Assembly (NCBI GenBank): GCA_033816765.1
Contig: CM066291.1
Coordinates: 4,774,001 to 4,838,000, forward strand
Direction of reading: 5' to 3'
Length of the DNA: 64,000 bases
From: Nothopassalora personata
Taxonomy: Eukaryota; Ascomycota; Dothideomycetes; Mycosphaerellales; Mycosphaerellaceae
Both the position numbers and the translations under genes were made by a program. Positions 41,912 to 55,000 of the stretch are shown here, piece after piece (position 1 is the stretch's first letter; each line of letters opens with the position of its first letter). The notes under the pieces are model-generated. The model searched no databases. It was not told where the DNA came from and worked only from the letters and a program-made list of their open reading frames with translations.

Positions 41912-42242
41912 TTGTCAAAACATACTCCTATGTCTGGTGACTTTCGTCGTACCTACCTCACGGCCCTTCTTCTTAGCGGCAGGTGTAAAGGTGCTATATA
42001 AGTGGTAGTAACACGATCTTGAAGCATAAAGCGTGAAGCCGAAGGTCAAGGCTAAGGTTAAGCTAAACTTGACCTTGTTGAAGTTGAAGATAAAGATGGA
42101 GAGGCAGAGGAGCAAAGGTCCAAGGGATTCACTCTTTGCACCTACAACTACCTTTGCACCTACCTTTGCACCCTTTATACACAGCTAGTTAGTAGTACAG
42201 TACTTTTGCATAATTTTTGGACATAGGAGTATGTTTTGACAA
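41912..42242. mobile_element. MITE-like element, 331 bases
   Basis: Perfect 23-base inverted termini: TTGTCAAAACATACTCCTATG(TC) at the left and its complement at the right. The interior is non-coding, AT-rich, with AAGGTCAAGGCTAAGG-type repeats and a repeated CTTTGCACCTAC phrase (about 42135-42172). No target-site duplication is clear. Size and structure fit a non-autonomous TIR element. Confidence 0.75.
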
Positions 42243-43103
42243 CAATGGGTAGATATAGCAGTCATATTTTGAGAAACAAAGACATGGCGGTAATTTCTAT
42301 TATAAAGGTGAATATAGGAGTATTTCATCGGTTCGTAATGTTAAGTAGAAGGCTGAAGCCCGCATAGAGTTTGCGAACGATGCAGCCGTTCCAGTCCGTA
42401 CTCGAGAGGCCGTTCCCGAGTAGATGTCATCCTACTTATAAAGCACCAATAACCAATCTCAGCCCGAGAACATTGTATGTGGTCGCGTACAGCGCTGCTC
42501 TGCCGAGATCTATTTGCCGCCCAATGGGTTTTAGGGCTCATGGCGAAGGACTGGAGGCACAATGGCCGCCGCGGTGTTATTGGCGTGACATGCAGTGCAT
42601 ACTAGACCACATCATAAGCAGCATCATGATGATTGCTACAGTGACGGGGAGGCGCGTTCGGGGCAGTAACCAAAGGACTCCATTCCGAAACCCGAGAGCC
42701 AGACTTTAAGTGATCCTTGGTGGTAAAGAAGAGAGAAGAAGAGAGCAGAAGCGAGGTATCTAAGAAGCCGGCAGACACCGTGCAGGGACCCTCACTAGCG
42801 TCACTCATTGGTGGGCCGTGCGTTGTGCCGAGCGAAAAGCTATCGTCATTCACTAGAGATGTGCTGGTGTTGCGGACCCGTGCTTGGCGAGAGCGCTTGA
42901 TCTCCTGGTATTTAGTGAGCGAGCATGCCTTGCCGAGATGATGAGATGTCTTCGGGAGGGAGTACGCGCTTGGACCTAGTGAAGCTTCGCGCATTCACTT
43001 AAGCTGGAGGGTCCGTGCAGATGATTTCACGGATGACATAAGTACTGCACTTTTTCACAAATCCGAAGTCAACGCGCAAGATCAACAAACGTTACGACCA
43101 AAA
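42243..43103. other. Intergenic, nothing recognised
   Basis: A partial echo of the MITE terminal sequence (ATAGGAGTATTTC at about 42313-42326) lies just outside it. No gene is seen. Confidence 0.4.
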
Positions 43104-43522
43104 ATGTCGACCACGCGAGACGCCTCCATAAAACCACCGCGCCGTGCCGCGCAAAGTCGCAAGAGCGACCATCGAAGCGGCGAAAGATCAGCGGAACCCC
43201 TACAGGCCAGGGTACGAAGGCCAAGTCATTCGCCGGTCCACCTCACTCGCGGAGCCTCACCGTTGGTAGCAGCTCGGCTGACGCCCTGCCAGATGCGAGC
43301 TCAGACGACCCGCCACCGTCAAGCTCAGCAATGCCAGCGGACTATGCGGAGATAATTTCACGGCTCAAGTCTTACCTTGCATATCCCGAAACTTACAGCA
43401 AGCTGCTGCCGCTATCAGTTCCTCTGCAAGAGCTCCACGAGTTGACCGGATTCCTCGAAGAACTCGGAGAGTGGACGGCGCCGGAGCAGGAGATCCACCG
43501 TGTTTCATGCCTGATTGCGTAG
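43104..43522 (+). pseudogene. Small frameshifted hypothetical gene
   Basis: ATG 43104 opens MSTTRDASIKPPRRAAQ. The protein-like sequence then continues in another frame as SKRRKISGTPTGQGTKAK...SSSADALPDASSDDPPPSSS and MPADYAEIISRLKSYLAYPETYSKLLPLSVPL, ending at TAG 43520-43522. No GT-AG intron joins the two parts, so a one- or two-base indel is the simplest reading. Alternatively only the 63-residue 3' part is real. No family recognised. Confidence 0.35.
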
Positions 43523-44683
43523 CACCGCGGTAATTTAGGGTGTGTGCAAGGCCGATCCATCATAATAATAAAAGATTGAGCAAACGACTTATTCGATCCT
43601 TGAAGCTCCTTGAGCTGTGCCCGAAAGAGTCGCTGCCTCGCTCCGGCACCAACAGTGTTGAGCAATGCTTCGCGAGTAGATGTTTCGCCGCCTGCAAAGT
43701 CCCGGGAGGTAAATTGTGCCTCCTGGTGGACGTTGCTACAGTACTGTACAACCAATGGTCAGTATGTTACCGGCTACTTTCTGGCGACATGCCGACCATT
43801 CAAGACATGAAACTTCCTCTAAGCTCTACGTCGCACGACACAATTGACTGCGTGGCGTCGGTCGTCCACGGTCGAGATGATGGGTGTATGCTTGGGGATA
43901 ATGATGAGGCATATCGTGCATCCCTAGCGCCCTAGAATATGATCGTTGCTAGAAACAGAGCGGCTATGATGCTCGTGCCAATCTCGCAGAGATCATTATG
44001 TCTAATTGAGATGAGGATGATGAGATTATTGACGTAAGTCCACAAGACACCTTCTTTCAATTCCACCAGGGCATATCTTCACACTACACTACACTACACT
44101 ACAAACAACAGGGCATCTGGGTCTCACTATCCAACACACATCATTCCATCTCGAACCAAGAACTCCTTTCAACATCGAGTACGTACACCTTTGCAGGCAA
44201 CGACCTCTTCGATACCAAGCGCCACGTTCGCCAGAATCCACGATCTATCCAACCCTATCTATACTCAAACACAATAACGAACCAAAGAGATCGCTCTCAA
44301 AACCGTGAGGTCTTCTACCCTTCTAGCTCCGGCAGCATCGGCGCCAATGGCCTTTGTGGTGCTGCCGGCTTCTTTCTCCCCTTGATGAAGCAAATGCTCA
44401 GGACAAAGACAGAGCAGCAATAGCGCAGGTACAGATCCAGATATAGCGTAAAGACTGTGTGGTGTATAAATAGCGACCAGAGCTGATTTTAGACCGTGCG
44501 GCTCCAGGGTAGTCGTGTTGATGTTGTTGACCAAGGAAATAGCATCTCGAGTATAAGTGAGACATTTGCTGTGTGGGACATTGTTTTCAACAGCTGTGAG
44601 GGAGAATGGCGCCGCTGGCGAGGACACGGATAACGCCGCGGCCATGAGAAGTGATACTGGAAGCCAGAAAGTCTACAGCGTGT
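43523..44683. other. Intergenic; short ACACT microsatellite
   Basis: ACACT units repeat at about 44081-44104. A minus ORF (44265-44645, 126 residues) has one hydrophobic stretch (ISGSVPALLLLCLCP) but no family; I do not call it. Confidence 0.35.
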
Positions 44684-45311
44684 TCAAGTCGAGGTCGTCT
44701 GAGACTGCCTGTGATACATCAGTATACATGAGGCTTGTTCACAATCGGATCTTTGCTTACTGGCAGTGCTGTGGAAGGAATGGTTGTGCTAAGATCGCAC
44801 GAGATGTTGAGTATAGCCAAACAAAAATAGCATAGAACCTCCACCCTTGACCAGGCTGCGCGGCTGGAAGATCCGGTTCCAACAATAACTCCTCAATCGA
44901 AACGAACATACCCTTTTTCCTCAACTGCTCATCCGTCGAAGAATAATACGAAACATCCGAAGCACTCCCCAGCGACTGCGTCGGCCTAAGGGGCGGTCGC
45001 ACGGGAATCACTGGGAAATCCGATGAGCCTGGTGAAGTTCCGGCAGCGTCGACGAATCCTTTCGGAAAAGCGAGGGTGAAAGCCTTCGTAGGAACTTGTG
45101 GGACCGCAGGGATGACCTGGAACGAGTCTCTTCGTCGTGACAGAAGAGATCGTCTGATGCTGAATGAGAGTCGGGTTGATGACGGTTCTGGCGTGCTGTT
45201 GGCCATGATGTCCTCTGAGGAACGGTGTGATCGAAGCGGGGGCGGGTGGTTGCTGGAGCTGGGCCAGTTGGTGAGCTGGCAGGAGTTGTTTGAGAGAGGC
45301 ATGATATGCAA
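44684..45311 (-). CDS. Hypothetical protein, 191 residues
   Basis: Exons 44761-45311 and 44684-44708, with a 52-base GTAAGC...CACAG intron. Most of the protein is Ser/Pro/Arg-rich (SSTRLSFSIRRSLLSRRRDSFQVIP), followed by GMFVSIEELLLEPDLP and a weak hydrophobic segment WRFYAIFVWLYSTSRAILAQ near the C-terminus. No family is recognised. The open frame and a consensus intron make a gene plausible; expression evidence would be decisive. Confidence 0.4.
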
Positions 45312-45759
45312 GGAGCCAGAGGGAAGCTCAGGCGAGGGCAGAGGTGATCCATCAATAGTGCTGTTGGAGATGGGCTTGAGTGGTCAGGCTGAAGATGTGG
45401 CAGATGTTGAACCCGAGAGAGTGGTATGTACTATTAGCGCTGTTGGTAATGTTAAGCCAATGGCAAGTCAGTGTGCTAGTCGATATATATCAACGGCAAG
45501 AATGTAGTGGAAGAGAGAACAAGAAAGATATACACGTCTGTGCTCCCAACATGACTGTGCCCAACATCCTGGCCAGGCGGGGCAGTTATCACACGACTAC
45601 AAGGGCCAGACGCCTGCTCACGGTACAGGGCTTGCGGACCAGGATGGCGCCAGAACGTTGCTACAGAAGAAATCCCTGGTCGCCGCGAAGAACACACGCA
45701 TGATGGTTTTGCAAAGACATAGCGAGCTGTCCTGCAGTGTCATCGTCGGATAGGCTCGT

Positions 45760-46140
45760 TTAACTCACTAGCGAGACCAGACCCAAATAGATTTGCGCTA
45801 GCATCGCCATATGGGTTTCGGGACCGGTTGACGCTCGACTGACTTCCTGACCCTGCCCGGAGCGACCGCAGGGCGTTACAAACGCTCCAAAGGTCATAGC
45901 AAGAAGCGCCAGGTACAGCAGGGCCAACGTCCATCTCGAGAGATCTTGGCGAACACGGGCTTGGTGATACGCCGCTTCGGGACGTTGCAGTCCTTGCCAA
46001 TGCAGACGCCCAACAACACCACCTGACAATAGTTTGCGCAATTCATATAAGAGCCCTGCCGTCATGCAGTCATCCGGGGCGGAATAAACAAGAACTTCTG
46101 CCAGTCTGCTGTCTTGTTCACCCTCGTCCAGACATCTCAA
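45760..46140 (-). CDS. Hypothetical small protein with one membrane segment
   Basis: A 126-residue open frame with one likely transmembrane stretch (WTLALLYLALLAMTFGAFV, about residues 72-90). No family is recognised; could be chance. Confidence 0.25.
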   Translation of the reverse strand: MRCLDEGEQDSRLAEVLVYSAPDDCMTAGLLYELRKLLSGGVVGRLHWQGLQRPEAAYHQARVRQDLSRWTLALLYLALLAMTFGAFVTPCGRSGQGQEVSRASTGPETHMAMLAQIYLGLVSLVS

Positions 46141-47090
46141 CCTGGTTCATGGCGTCCCGATGTCCAGCCGTGTGCACTCATCATTGGAACCCACGAAGCC
46201 AAGAGACCAGGAAGTGTTCCCGAGTTCCAGGTGCGGTGTGATCGCTCGTGCGTCGTCCCATCAGGCGGATCTTCGCCTCTTGTCTCTCGGTAGCGCAGAA
46301 AGACAGTCCCACGTGGCGATCCATCAGAAACGAGCATCACGCATCGCGTTTGCGCGACGCTCAGCTGGGAATGTCGGTGTGTGGCGTTTGAGTGGAAATT
46401 GGAAGTGAAGTCCCAAGCTGAAAAGAACACCAAGAAACATCCTTGCTCCCGACACGGCCCTTTGCAGCCGTGCCCGAGAGTTTCCAACTGTTCGGATATG
46501 CTGGGGTCTGAGACAACCACACGAACAACCACAAACCATTCACGTGCCATTGCAAACGATCAGATCATCTTCCAGGGGGTGCGGGTTCCAACATCTGCAT
46601 GTCAGGCTCACGGCAGGAACCCGTGAACTGGGAACCTTTACCACGTGGTTGTCCAGACGCTTCGAGGAGATGTCAGTACCCGTGGTCGGCAGATAGGGGG
46701 ATACAGAACCCGTTGTAACTATATCATATGATCGACTCACGAAACCTCAGCATCCGGAGATCACGTCCACGGTAGCAACGCAGGAATACCGATTCCCGGA
46801 CACATCCACCACGTGTTTGTCTAGACACATCAAGGAGACGCAAACACCCATGGTCGAAGAATTGTCAGCACTTGCAATTGCGCAACCCACTCTATCACAG
46901 AAAATGACCCGTCACCCCGGGGTTCGCAAGGCTTCCGAGGGCAATCTAGAATATATATACCCATGGCTATGTTTATACACCATTGACAATGATCTATTAC
47001 TGTCTATGGTGGCCTTGACAGCCAGCCCCGTCCCATCTACCGGGGGACACCATGACGGAGCACAGTCTGCCATGCAGCCCACTCACTATT
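46141..47090. other. Intergenic, nothing recognised
   Basis: Overlapping short ORFs on both strands; no conserved text. Confidence 0.4.
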
Positions 47091-48807
47091 CTACTTCAAC
47101 GTAACAAGCTCCTCAGCGCTCGTCGGGTGAATGGCAACACAGCGATCGAAATCCGCCTTTGTCGCACCCATCTTGACCGCCACACCGAAACCCTGGAGGA
47201 TCTCACTGGAGCCTGCTCCAAGGATGTGCAGACCCACGACTTTCTCTTCCTTTCCAGCACAGATCAATTTGTAGGCTGTGGGCCCCTTGTCATCCGCCTC
47301 CATCATGGAGTAGTACATCGCGGTGAAACTTGTGTTGTACACTTTGAGGTCGTCGCCGTACTTCTCCCGCGCCTCGGGCTCAGTCAGGCCAATACTGCCG
47401 ACTTCAGGGTGGGCGAAGACGACGGAGGGAATGTTCTCATAGACGAGCTTGGCGTCTTTTTGACCGCCGAAGAGGCGGTCTGAAAGGCGGCGGCCGGCAG
47501 CAATGGCTACGGGTGTGAGCTCGAAGCCTTTGTCGCAGACGTCGCCGAGAGAGTAGATATGGTCGACGTTCGTGTTCTGGTAGTCATCGACTGGAATGTG
47601 GCCCTTGTCGTTCAGCTTGACGCCGGTCACCTCGAAGTTGAGCTTGGAGAGTTCTGGAGAGCGGCCGATTGCCCATAGCAGGCAGTCAATGTCCATGGTG
47701 CCCTCGCCGTTCTGGTCCTTGTAGTGAAGCTTCTTCCAGCCATTGCCGATGTCTTCTACCTTGGATTGTGATGACTGCTTGTGGATGTGGATGCCTTGAC
47801 GCTCGTACTCAGCGACGACCTTATCCTGGATCATAGGGTCAAATGTTCGTAAAAACTTGTCCTGGCGGATGAAAAGATGTGTCTCCGTGCCCAATGCGCG
47901 GAACATGCCAGCCATTTCCACTGCGATATATCCAGCGCCAACGACAGCGACCTTCTTCGGCTGCTTGCTGAGCTCGAAAAAGCCGTCAGATGTGATACCC
48001 AGGTCAGCACCTTCAGTCTTTGGAATGTTCGGGTATCCACCAACAGCCACCAAAATCTTCTTGGCCTTGATATCCACATGGCTCTTATCATCCAGCTCAA
48101 CCCGCACAGAATGAGGATCCTGGAACGACGCAGTTCCATGCAGATACTCCACTTTATCGTTCTTCAAATTCTTCTCATAAATGCCATTCAGCCTCTTGAT
48201 ATAAGCAGCCCTTTTCTCCGTGAAAGCCTCCCAGTTGAAAGGTGCCGTCTGCTCCACGCTGAACCCATACGCCTTAGCATCCTTGATGGTCTCCGCAATG
48301 TTCGCAGCATTCCATGTAACCTTCTTGGGCACGCAACCAACATTCACACAAGTCCCACCCAGTCTCTTGTTCTCCACTGCAATTACTTTCGCACCATACA
48401 TGCCACTTGCCCTTCGTGCACTGGCAAGCCCACCCGAACCGCCACCAATGACGAGATAGTCACATTCTTTCTGGATTGGTGCCATGATGGAGGATGTGGA
48501 GGAGAAGTGGCGGGAGAAGGCGCTGAGTCGCTGCCAAACAGGAGGATATTAGCTATACTCGACAAGCACGTATTAGCGTCTTAGAAAGTGGCGTACACGG
48601 GCAGCGAGGCGCATCGTGCAATATATGCCTCTCGAGGACCCCGCCGCTCTCCGGACCACCGCTCCATGCTTTGTACGCTTCAGTACATACCTGGTTGGGA
48701 GCCGTCCTAAAGTTCGATCGTAAGGAGGCGCTTGTGAAGAGACGGAGGGGAGCTGGTTGAGACACCTTGGCGGTTGCGTGAAGCAGTACAAGAGGCGAGC
48801 TCAGCAA
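47091..48807 (-). CDS. GLR1: Glutathione reductase, with mitochondrial leader exon
   Basis: Reduces glutathione disulphide with NADPH and FAD. Exon 2 (47091-48530) holds the whole enzyme: FAD-binding [18 protein letters not shown], redox disulphide [18 protein letters not shown]-binding [30 protein letters not shown], and the C-terminal catalytic [11 protein letters not shown]. From ATG 48485 it is a 464-residue cytosolic form. A first exon (48691-48807, ATG 48807) joined by a 160-base intron adds [18 protein letters not shown]...[12 protein letters not shown] plus [15 protein letters not shown] in frame: Arg/Ser-rich, no acids, a textbook mitochondrial presequence, for a 518-residue form. 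As in yeast, two starts would serve two compartments; here the choice may be made by transcription start or leaky scanning. Confidence 0.93.
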
Positions 48808-49653
48808 CGCAAATATGTAGCAGTTTGAATGACGTTATGGCCGATACTCGCGCGCTTTCTGCTGCTGACTGGGCGTCTAAGCGTGGTCTGAATGAGTGTG
48901 GAATGCTTATTACTGATCGACGGTACGAAGAGGAGGCTCTGCTGAATGGTCTTGGTGAACTTTTTGCTGCTGTTGTCTCGGGTAGTTCTATGCTGTCATC
49001 ACCCATGTCCCATGTCTGCATCTCTCGCTTGCGACCCCACCGTGCCCACGTCGAGGCCTCAAGTCGAAGCATGACAAACCACACATTGTTGCCACACCAT
49101 TCACCAAGGACTCTTGGTCGGCACTTTGAGACCTCCAAATCTTTAAAGTACGAATGCGACCAACACGACCTCCTTCCGAGCCCGGACTCACCGCATCCAG
49201 CTCCGGAGATGCAACACACTCGATCGTCAAATTCATGACACAACATGCACATCTCCGCCAAGGTCGGGCACAAGTCTTATGCGACCCTGCGCGAATATCC
49301 GTCTCGTGGCGCTCTGATCCCATTCAACGTGGTCTCCGTGGAAAGATGATCAAAGGCAAGGGAATTTGCTGCATTCTATGGTATCACCGCGTCAAAACAA
49401 TGCGAAAAATTGCTTCATCGCTTCCCAAACCCGCCTGTATCAGTGCGTTCATGAAAATCGTGATCGTGAGTTCTCCCCGCGGAGCAAGAGTCTAAAGATG
49501 AAGGCATCATTGGTTCCTCCAAACGCTCGTGCGCCAAAGTCTACCGCACAAGGGCGACCTCCCTTTTTCGCCATCAGTATGCTCACCCTGACTCCTTCAT
49601 CCTTCATCGCGTTGTGTATCTCATTACTGTTACTGTTCGTACCGTGGTTCTAG
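48808..49653. other. Intergenic, nothing recognised
   Basis: Promoter side of glutathione reductase and 3' side of the regulator gene. No gene is seen. Confidence 0.4.
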
Positions 49654-52092
49654 TCATTCGCTCCAGTTCCAGTCTCCCACGCCGGTCATGTTCTCGTCGA
49701 CCCTTCCTAGAGCCGTTTGCTGTATCCCAGGGAATTCTTGCTGCTGGGTACCGATAGTCCCTCCGTATGACTGCCAGTGCTGTTGGTCTTCGAGTCCGGA
49801 AAAATCCATCATCGCCGAACCGAGATCGTGGTGTGGCATAGGCATGACCTGGGTCGGGAAAGGTGTCCAGAACGCCGATTGTGCTTGGGTCGGGTCCAAA
49901 TGGGTGGTAGGGTCGGTATAACACATCCCTATCTGGTTCTGCTGATGTTGTTGCTGCTGATGCTGTGACGGGTGGAATGTGGCGCTAGGGTCAGCGAAGG
50001 GCGACTCCTTGTGTCCAGAATCTCCCGATCGCTCCCGGCCCTCAGAGGACTGTATGCGGGATATCGAGGCCGCAAAGAAAGTGGAAGGCGGTGGAGATGA
50101 GATTCGCCTCTGCAGTCCCATCCGGTATACAGATACAGCTGCTGCGCCTTCCGGTAATGCAATGTTCCATTTGCTTGACAAGGAGCGGATGATGTCGACC
50201 GCTCGAGCAGCGAAGCGATGATTGACGGACATTGCTTCCAGGTCGTGCAAGGCTTGGCTGAGGTGCGCAGCAGCCTCCTCCGATGGAAGGTTGAGTAGGT
50301 GTATCGTGCTGGCAGACAATACCAAGCTGACTACCGCCAGTGACACTCGCCTCAAGCCATACATTGCCCGCAATGCATTCATGAGTACCGATATTTCGTT
50401 TGCGCAAAACGTGCAAGTGTCGCGAGGATAAAGGTTTGCTGGTCGGAGGTCTAGCTTGATATAAGGTCGGAAGAGACTTTAAAATCAGCACAAGGTCAGT
50501 TCTACTCAGGACTTTGATCAACACTTACTGCAGTACACAGCCATAGTAATACATGTGTAACACTATCACATGCGGCAACGATGTATTCTCCAATCTGAAA
50601 TGATCGGGGAGGTTCTGATACCAATTCTGGTAATGCGCGTACGTGATCGCAAGTCGTCGGCTAGTGAACCGTTCTCGAGGGGCGTAGAAGGTATTGACCA
50701 TGTCGCTGGCTAGTTCGGAAAGCTTGCTGAGCTGATCTGTGAATGACATCGCTCGTGCAGGCTGTTCGGCGCTCGGGCTGTTCGATACGTTGACATCTTC
50801 ATAGGGCCGCCAAGTCTGCGTTTCCGATGGAGCGTTGGCTGATGGTGTCTCGATATCTGCAGCGGAACGTGGAAGTTGCGACAATCGGCCGAAGCCAACC
50901 GCACATATTCTACGATCCGTCAGTAGCAACTTCTTTCCTGTACTTGGTATGTTGGATCTAGAAGGGAGTACTTACGTTTCCAGATTGAATACTGCCCAGA
51001 ACGTCGCCTTTCTCACCTCCGCCTCATGCGACTGCACGCCGTTCCTGAATACCGACAGATGCAAGCCCATCTCGAGCGCCATACGAACGCATCTCCCTGC
51101 CAGCTGATACCCGCTACTATCTCGGCCTGCAGAAGTCTCCCGTAGACTCATGATCCCAAGAGCTTGGACTGTCGGTAGTGAAGGTTTGTCACTGTGGTCC
51201 AGGATACGTTTGGCTTCGGCGTAGAATTGGTCTCCAGCAGATCCTGAATCGTTGGGGTCGAGTCTTGCCAAAGATCGGTCTGAGTAGTGGCATGCAAAGG
51301 ACAATACGGCGTGCACGAGCATGGAATTGCAAAAGTCCGTTCTCCCGAGTCTCATGTCCTGGGAGAAGAGATCCCAGGACATGAAACAGTAAAAGGGATG
51401 GACCCAGCAGTGATAGAGGCTCAGCAAATGTTCGACAAACTCTGCGTCCTGAGGCGTCCGAAACCAAGAAGTAGGATCGTCCACTGGAGTCATCCCACTT
51501 CGTATCGAGACAGTTGTGCTTTCGCCAGAGTCTTCCCGAGAGATCGGCGGAGGGAAGTTCGTTCGTTCATATGTCGTGCTCGATGGTGTCGCTACTTGCT
51601 GGGCGAAGTCCGCTTCCAAAGTCTGTGGTGCAAAGCTGTGAGGTAACCGAACATTGCTTCGAAGAGAATCTGCAAGGGTCTCCGGGTCTGAATCACCTCG
51701 CAGACTTTGCAGCAACGCTATTGCTTCCTGTTCGGGTAGGCTTCGTAATGAAGCAACGATGACACCCAGAGCATCGGTTTGTTGTTGAAGTGATTGTATG
51801 TCCCGCTTTAGTGCGCCTTTCCGGCGGTGGTCGATGTCACCATCGTAGCTACACTCTGTGCGGTATACTGCTATACAAGTTGAACATGATGGTAATTGTC
51901 CGTCACACTATCGTTGGTCAGCAACGCAGTTCAGGCTCAGTACAGCATAGGACTCACTTTGCTCTTCCGTTTTCGACAAGGTATGCATGCCGATGACACC
52001 GCTTTTCGCTTTCCACTTTTCGTCTCACTGGCAGCATCGATGCCGTCGGACGCATTCGGTTCGTTCTTCGGCCGAATTGGTCGTGGAGGCAT
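49654..52092 (-). CDS. Zn2Cys6 transcription factor with fungal-specific TF domain (NirA-like layout)
   Basis: Exons 51958-52092, 50976-51907, 50529-50909 and 49654-50476; introns of 50, 66 and 52 bases; 756 residues. The zinc cluster is split by intron 1: ACIPCRKRKSK joined to CDGQLPSCSTC...CSYD, giving C-X2-C-X6-C-X6-C-X2-C-X8-C-like spacing. A leucine-containing helix follows (LKRDIQSLQQQTDALG). The fungal TF middle-homology domain runs from DAEFVEHLLSLYHCWVHPFY through DRSLARLDPND, AGRCVRMALEMGLH and LPDHFRLE to LFRPYIKL...YGLRRVSLAV. The C-terminus is Gln/Pro-rich (HPSQHQQQQHQQNQ), a likely activation region. Targets unknown; NirA likeness rests on the FVEHLLSLYHCWVHPFYCF region. Confidence 0.9.
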
Positions 52093-55000
52093 CGAGAGTT
52101 ATACAATGCCGTCGATTAGTTGTATGTTGGGTGGTAGGTGTGAAGAAGGTTAAAGGAAAGGAAGCAAGTGACTAGACATTCGTGGCTTACAATGCTGGAA
52201 AGTTCGGTAGCAGAGAGCAAGTTGGCGTCAAGCACGGGTAGACCAGGACCATGTGGTTGAAGTTGTGCATGCTGTGCCGACCGGGCTGCGCCATACATGT
52301 TCCTTCTATTGTAGCAGCCACAGACCTCGCCGGGTTGCATGTACTGTAGTCAAGCCAAGACTGGCATGGCACAGGGATCGAGTGCCCCATGAGCCTCGAG
52401 TCCGTTCTGTGGCTTGTGGGCGATCAGGATGAACTTGGCGACCGGTCACGAGGCCTGAAGCGGTCCTGGCGTGGGACTGGCAGGTTAGCATGTGAAGCGA
52501 CTTGAAGGACAAGGGTTCCGAGTCCACCAGTGGACCCTCAGAATGAGCTTAAGTTTCGGCAGACACGGCACGGACTCGGATAGGCATGGGAGTCTGCAGA
52601 GGATGTTGTGGCAATCTTGCGACACGATTAGAAGGAGGCATGTAAAGCCGCTTAGTGTCTTGCATAATCCAGCGACACATGGCGAGACCAGTCGCGAGCT
52701 TATCGCCGTACCGTCGCAGCGAGCTGCGGCCAGACCATGAGTCCATTGCGAAGCTGAAGATCTTCGGTCATACACTTCCGGACGATGACGGAGCAAACAG
52801 CTCTGCCCTACCGACAACCTGGTTGTGGCAGTCGGAGCCGCACAAGCCACAGTTCTGCTCGATGGAAAAGCTTGATTGCAGCGCATTAACATGACGGGAA
52901 GAGACTGTGGGCGCTCGCACGAAGGTCAAGCAGTTGCAGTTGTCGATCCACTTCTTCTCGGACACACTTTGGATGCCAACATAAACTGTCCGAGGTCTCT
53001 TGGCCACGGCCCGATCGAGATGAGGTCGAAGAGCAGCGTTGTACCTGCCTCAAACGTTCAACGCTACCTGGCCTCTTGCCGATGCGCGGTCCATGGCCAA
53101 CATGAACCATCTCGCAGAACGGAAGAGACCGCTCGCCGGATGTTATACATCCGAACGTCACTGCCACTGCTTACAAGAAGCAGGCAGCCGTCTGACGTTC
53201 TCGTCGCTCATAGGGCTGTCTACAACCTTCGCGAAGAGACCCTGATTACGAGGCATGCCAGGATTCGTAGACTAGCTGCCCTTGCAGGCTTACCGGCATT
53301 GTCCATGCTCCGTTTCTTCACGGCAGCTGCGCTCGGACAATGTTTCATCGCCAGCCGTGTCTTGAGCACTCACGCTTCGGATTGGTACCTCGCATAATTA
53401 CGCCCGCATGCGTGCTCGTTCGCTGCAGCTCGAATATGTCTTAGGATCCCCTGGCTCCAGGCCAATCCCTCGCCCGACGTGTAGATTCTGCGCTACGGGC
53501 ATGTACTGTACAGTGCATCCAGCCTTACAGACTCACGTTGCCCAGCATGACTCAGACTGGCACAGCTGGCCTTTGTCGAGTTTCCCAAGGTCTAGTCAAG
53601 CTTTTCCTTCCAGAAGTAATCGCAGGCATGACGTCCGGCACGACTTGCATCGCGGTCAGGTACCAAAGCATCAGGTTTTGCGTCAAAGGACCACGCCGAC
53701 CTCGACTGGGTAACATTATTGCAGAAATTGTCCAACAGTACTCAGTATCGCATGAGGCGCTAAACTTTGTTCGACACACTGAGCGTCCATCCAATGCGCG
53801 CAGACGACTTTCTCGTTGATTAAGGTTCGCATTCGAAGCACGACTACATCATTTTCACCTCAGCCAAGGACAATTGGGCGACAAGTACACGACGCTCCTT
53901 GACGACTTTGAGCTGGTCATGACAATTTGTCGTAGGTATTAGCTACAGCAGTGGTATTCAACAGGCTGTCTCAAGGATGCCGGGAGCAATGCCACTGAAG
54001 GACGAAGCTGGGGCAGTGCGTACAGGGGCATGTACATACCTTGCTGAGCTCCACCGCATGGTCATGTGCATGTGGCACAGCGCTCATGAAGAGACTTCGC
54101 GATTCAAGAAATCCAGACCGTTGCAAGGCTTATTGCTCAGCAGCAATGGCCTACTACTATAGAGTACTTCAAGTCACTTTCATGTGCATGCAAGGTCACG
54201 CGCCACCGATCCAAGCCGAGCGTGCATCATCACGAAGGAGCACCAATCGCATCTGCGCAAACGCCAAGACAACATGTCGACCAGGATACTCACGGGTGTG
54301 GTTTCGCCGATACGACTCAAAGGTCACCGCACTTGCAGAAACACATCTACGACCAATACAAACAATCTATCCTTTGAAATATAGACCCCCGTGTACGGTA
54401 AGGACGGTACCAGCATTTAATTTACTCCAACGTGAACTCGCCGGCACAGACTCACGGTGTTCAACGCCAAACACAGCAGCTGGCTGTTGTCAGTCTCGCT
54501 GGAACTTTCGGCCTCCGCCCATATACCATCAGCTACGCTTCACTTCCCGCCTTTACATATGTTCATCGTTCGCGATGCCTCCAATGCCGATGACGATGGG
54601 ATGCTGAAGCTCTCCAGCTGAGCCCCATTTCTAGAAGCTTCGCTGACTCGAATCACATACCGCGCATCGAGAGCGGGCTTGAGACCAGCGTTATCCTGAG
54701 TTAACAGCTCATTCGACCTCATGTCCTGGCATTTGCAACTGGACAGCTGGCGAATTGAACTTCCGGAGGCTGGAAGAAAGCCCTTGCTCACTATTGAGCT
54801 TGACTCATACAGGTGACCGAGCAGCCAGCACAGCTTGGATCGGTCAGCATTGCCCTGGTCTGCATGATCCGTTATGGTGCAGTCTTCCTCAAGCCAGGCA
54901 ACGGTATAGCTGCCCTTTGGAGAACACCCCGAAGGCAGCAGCATCAAATTTTGCTATGCTCTGGCAAGTTGTTTTCATCCTCTTTCTCGGCTTGCTGCAG

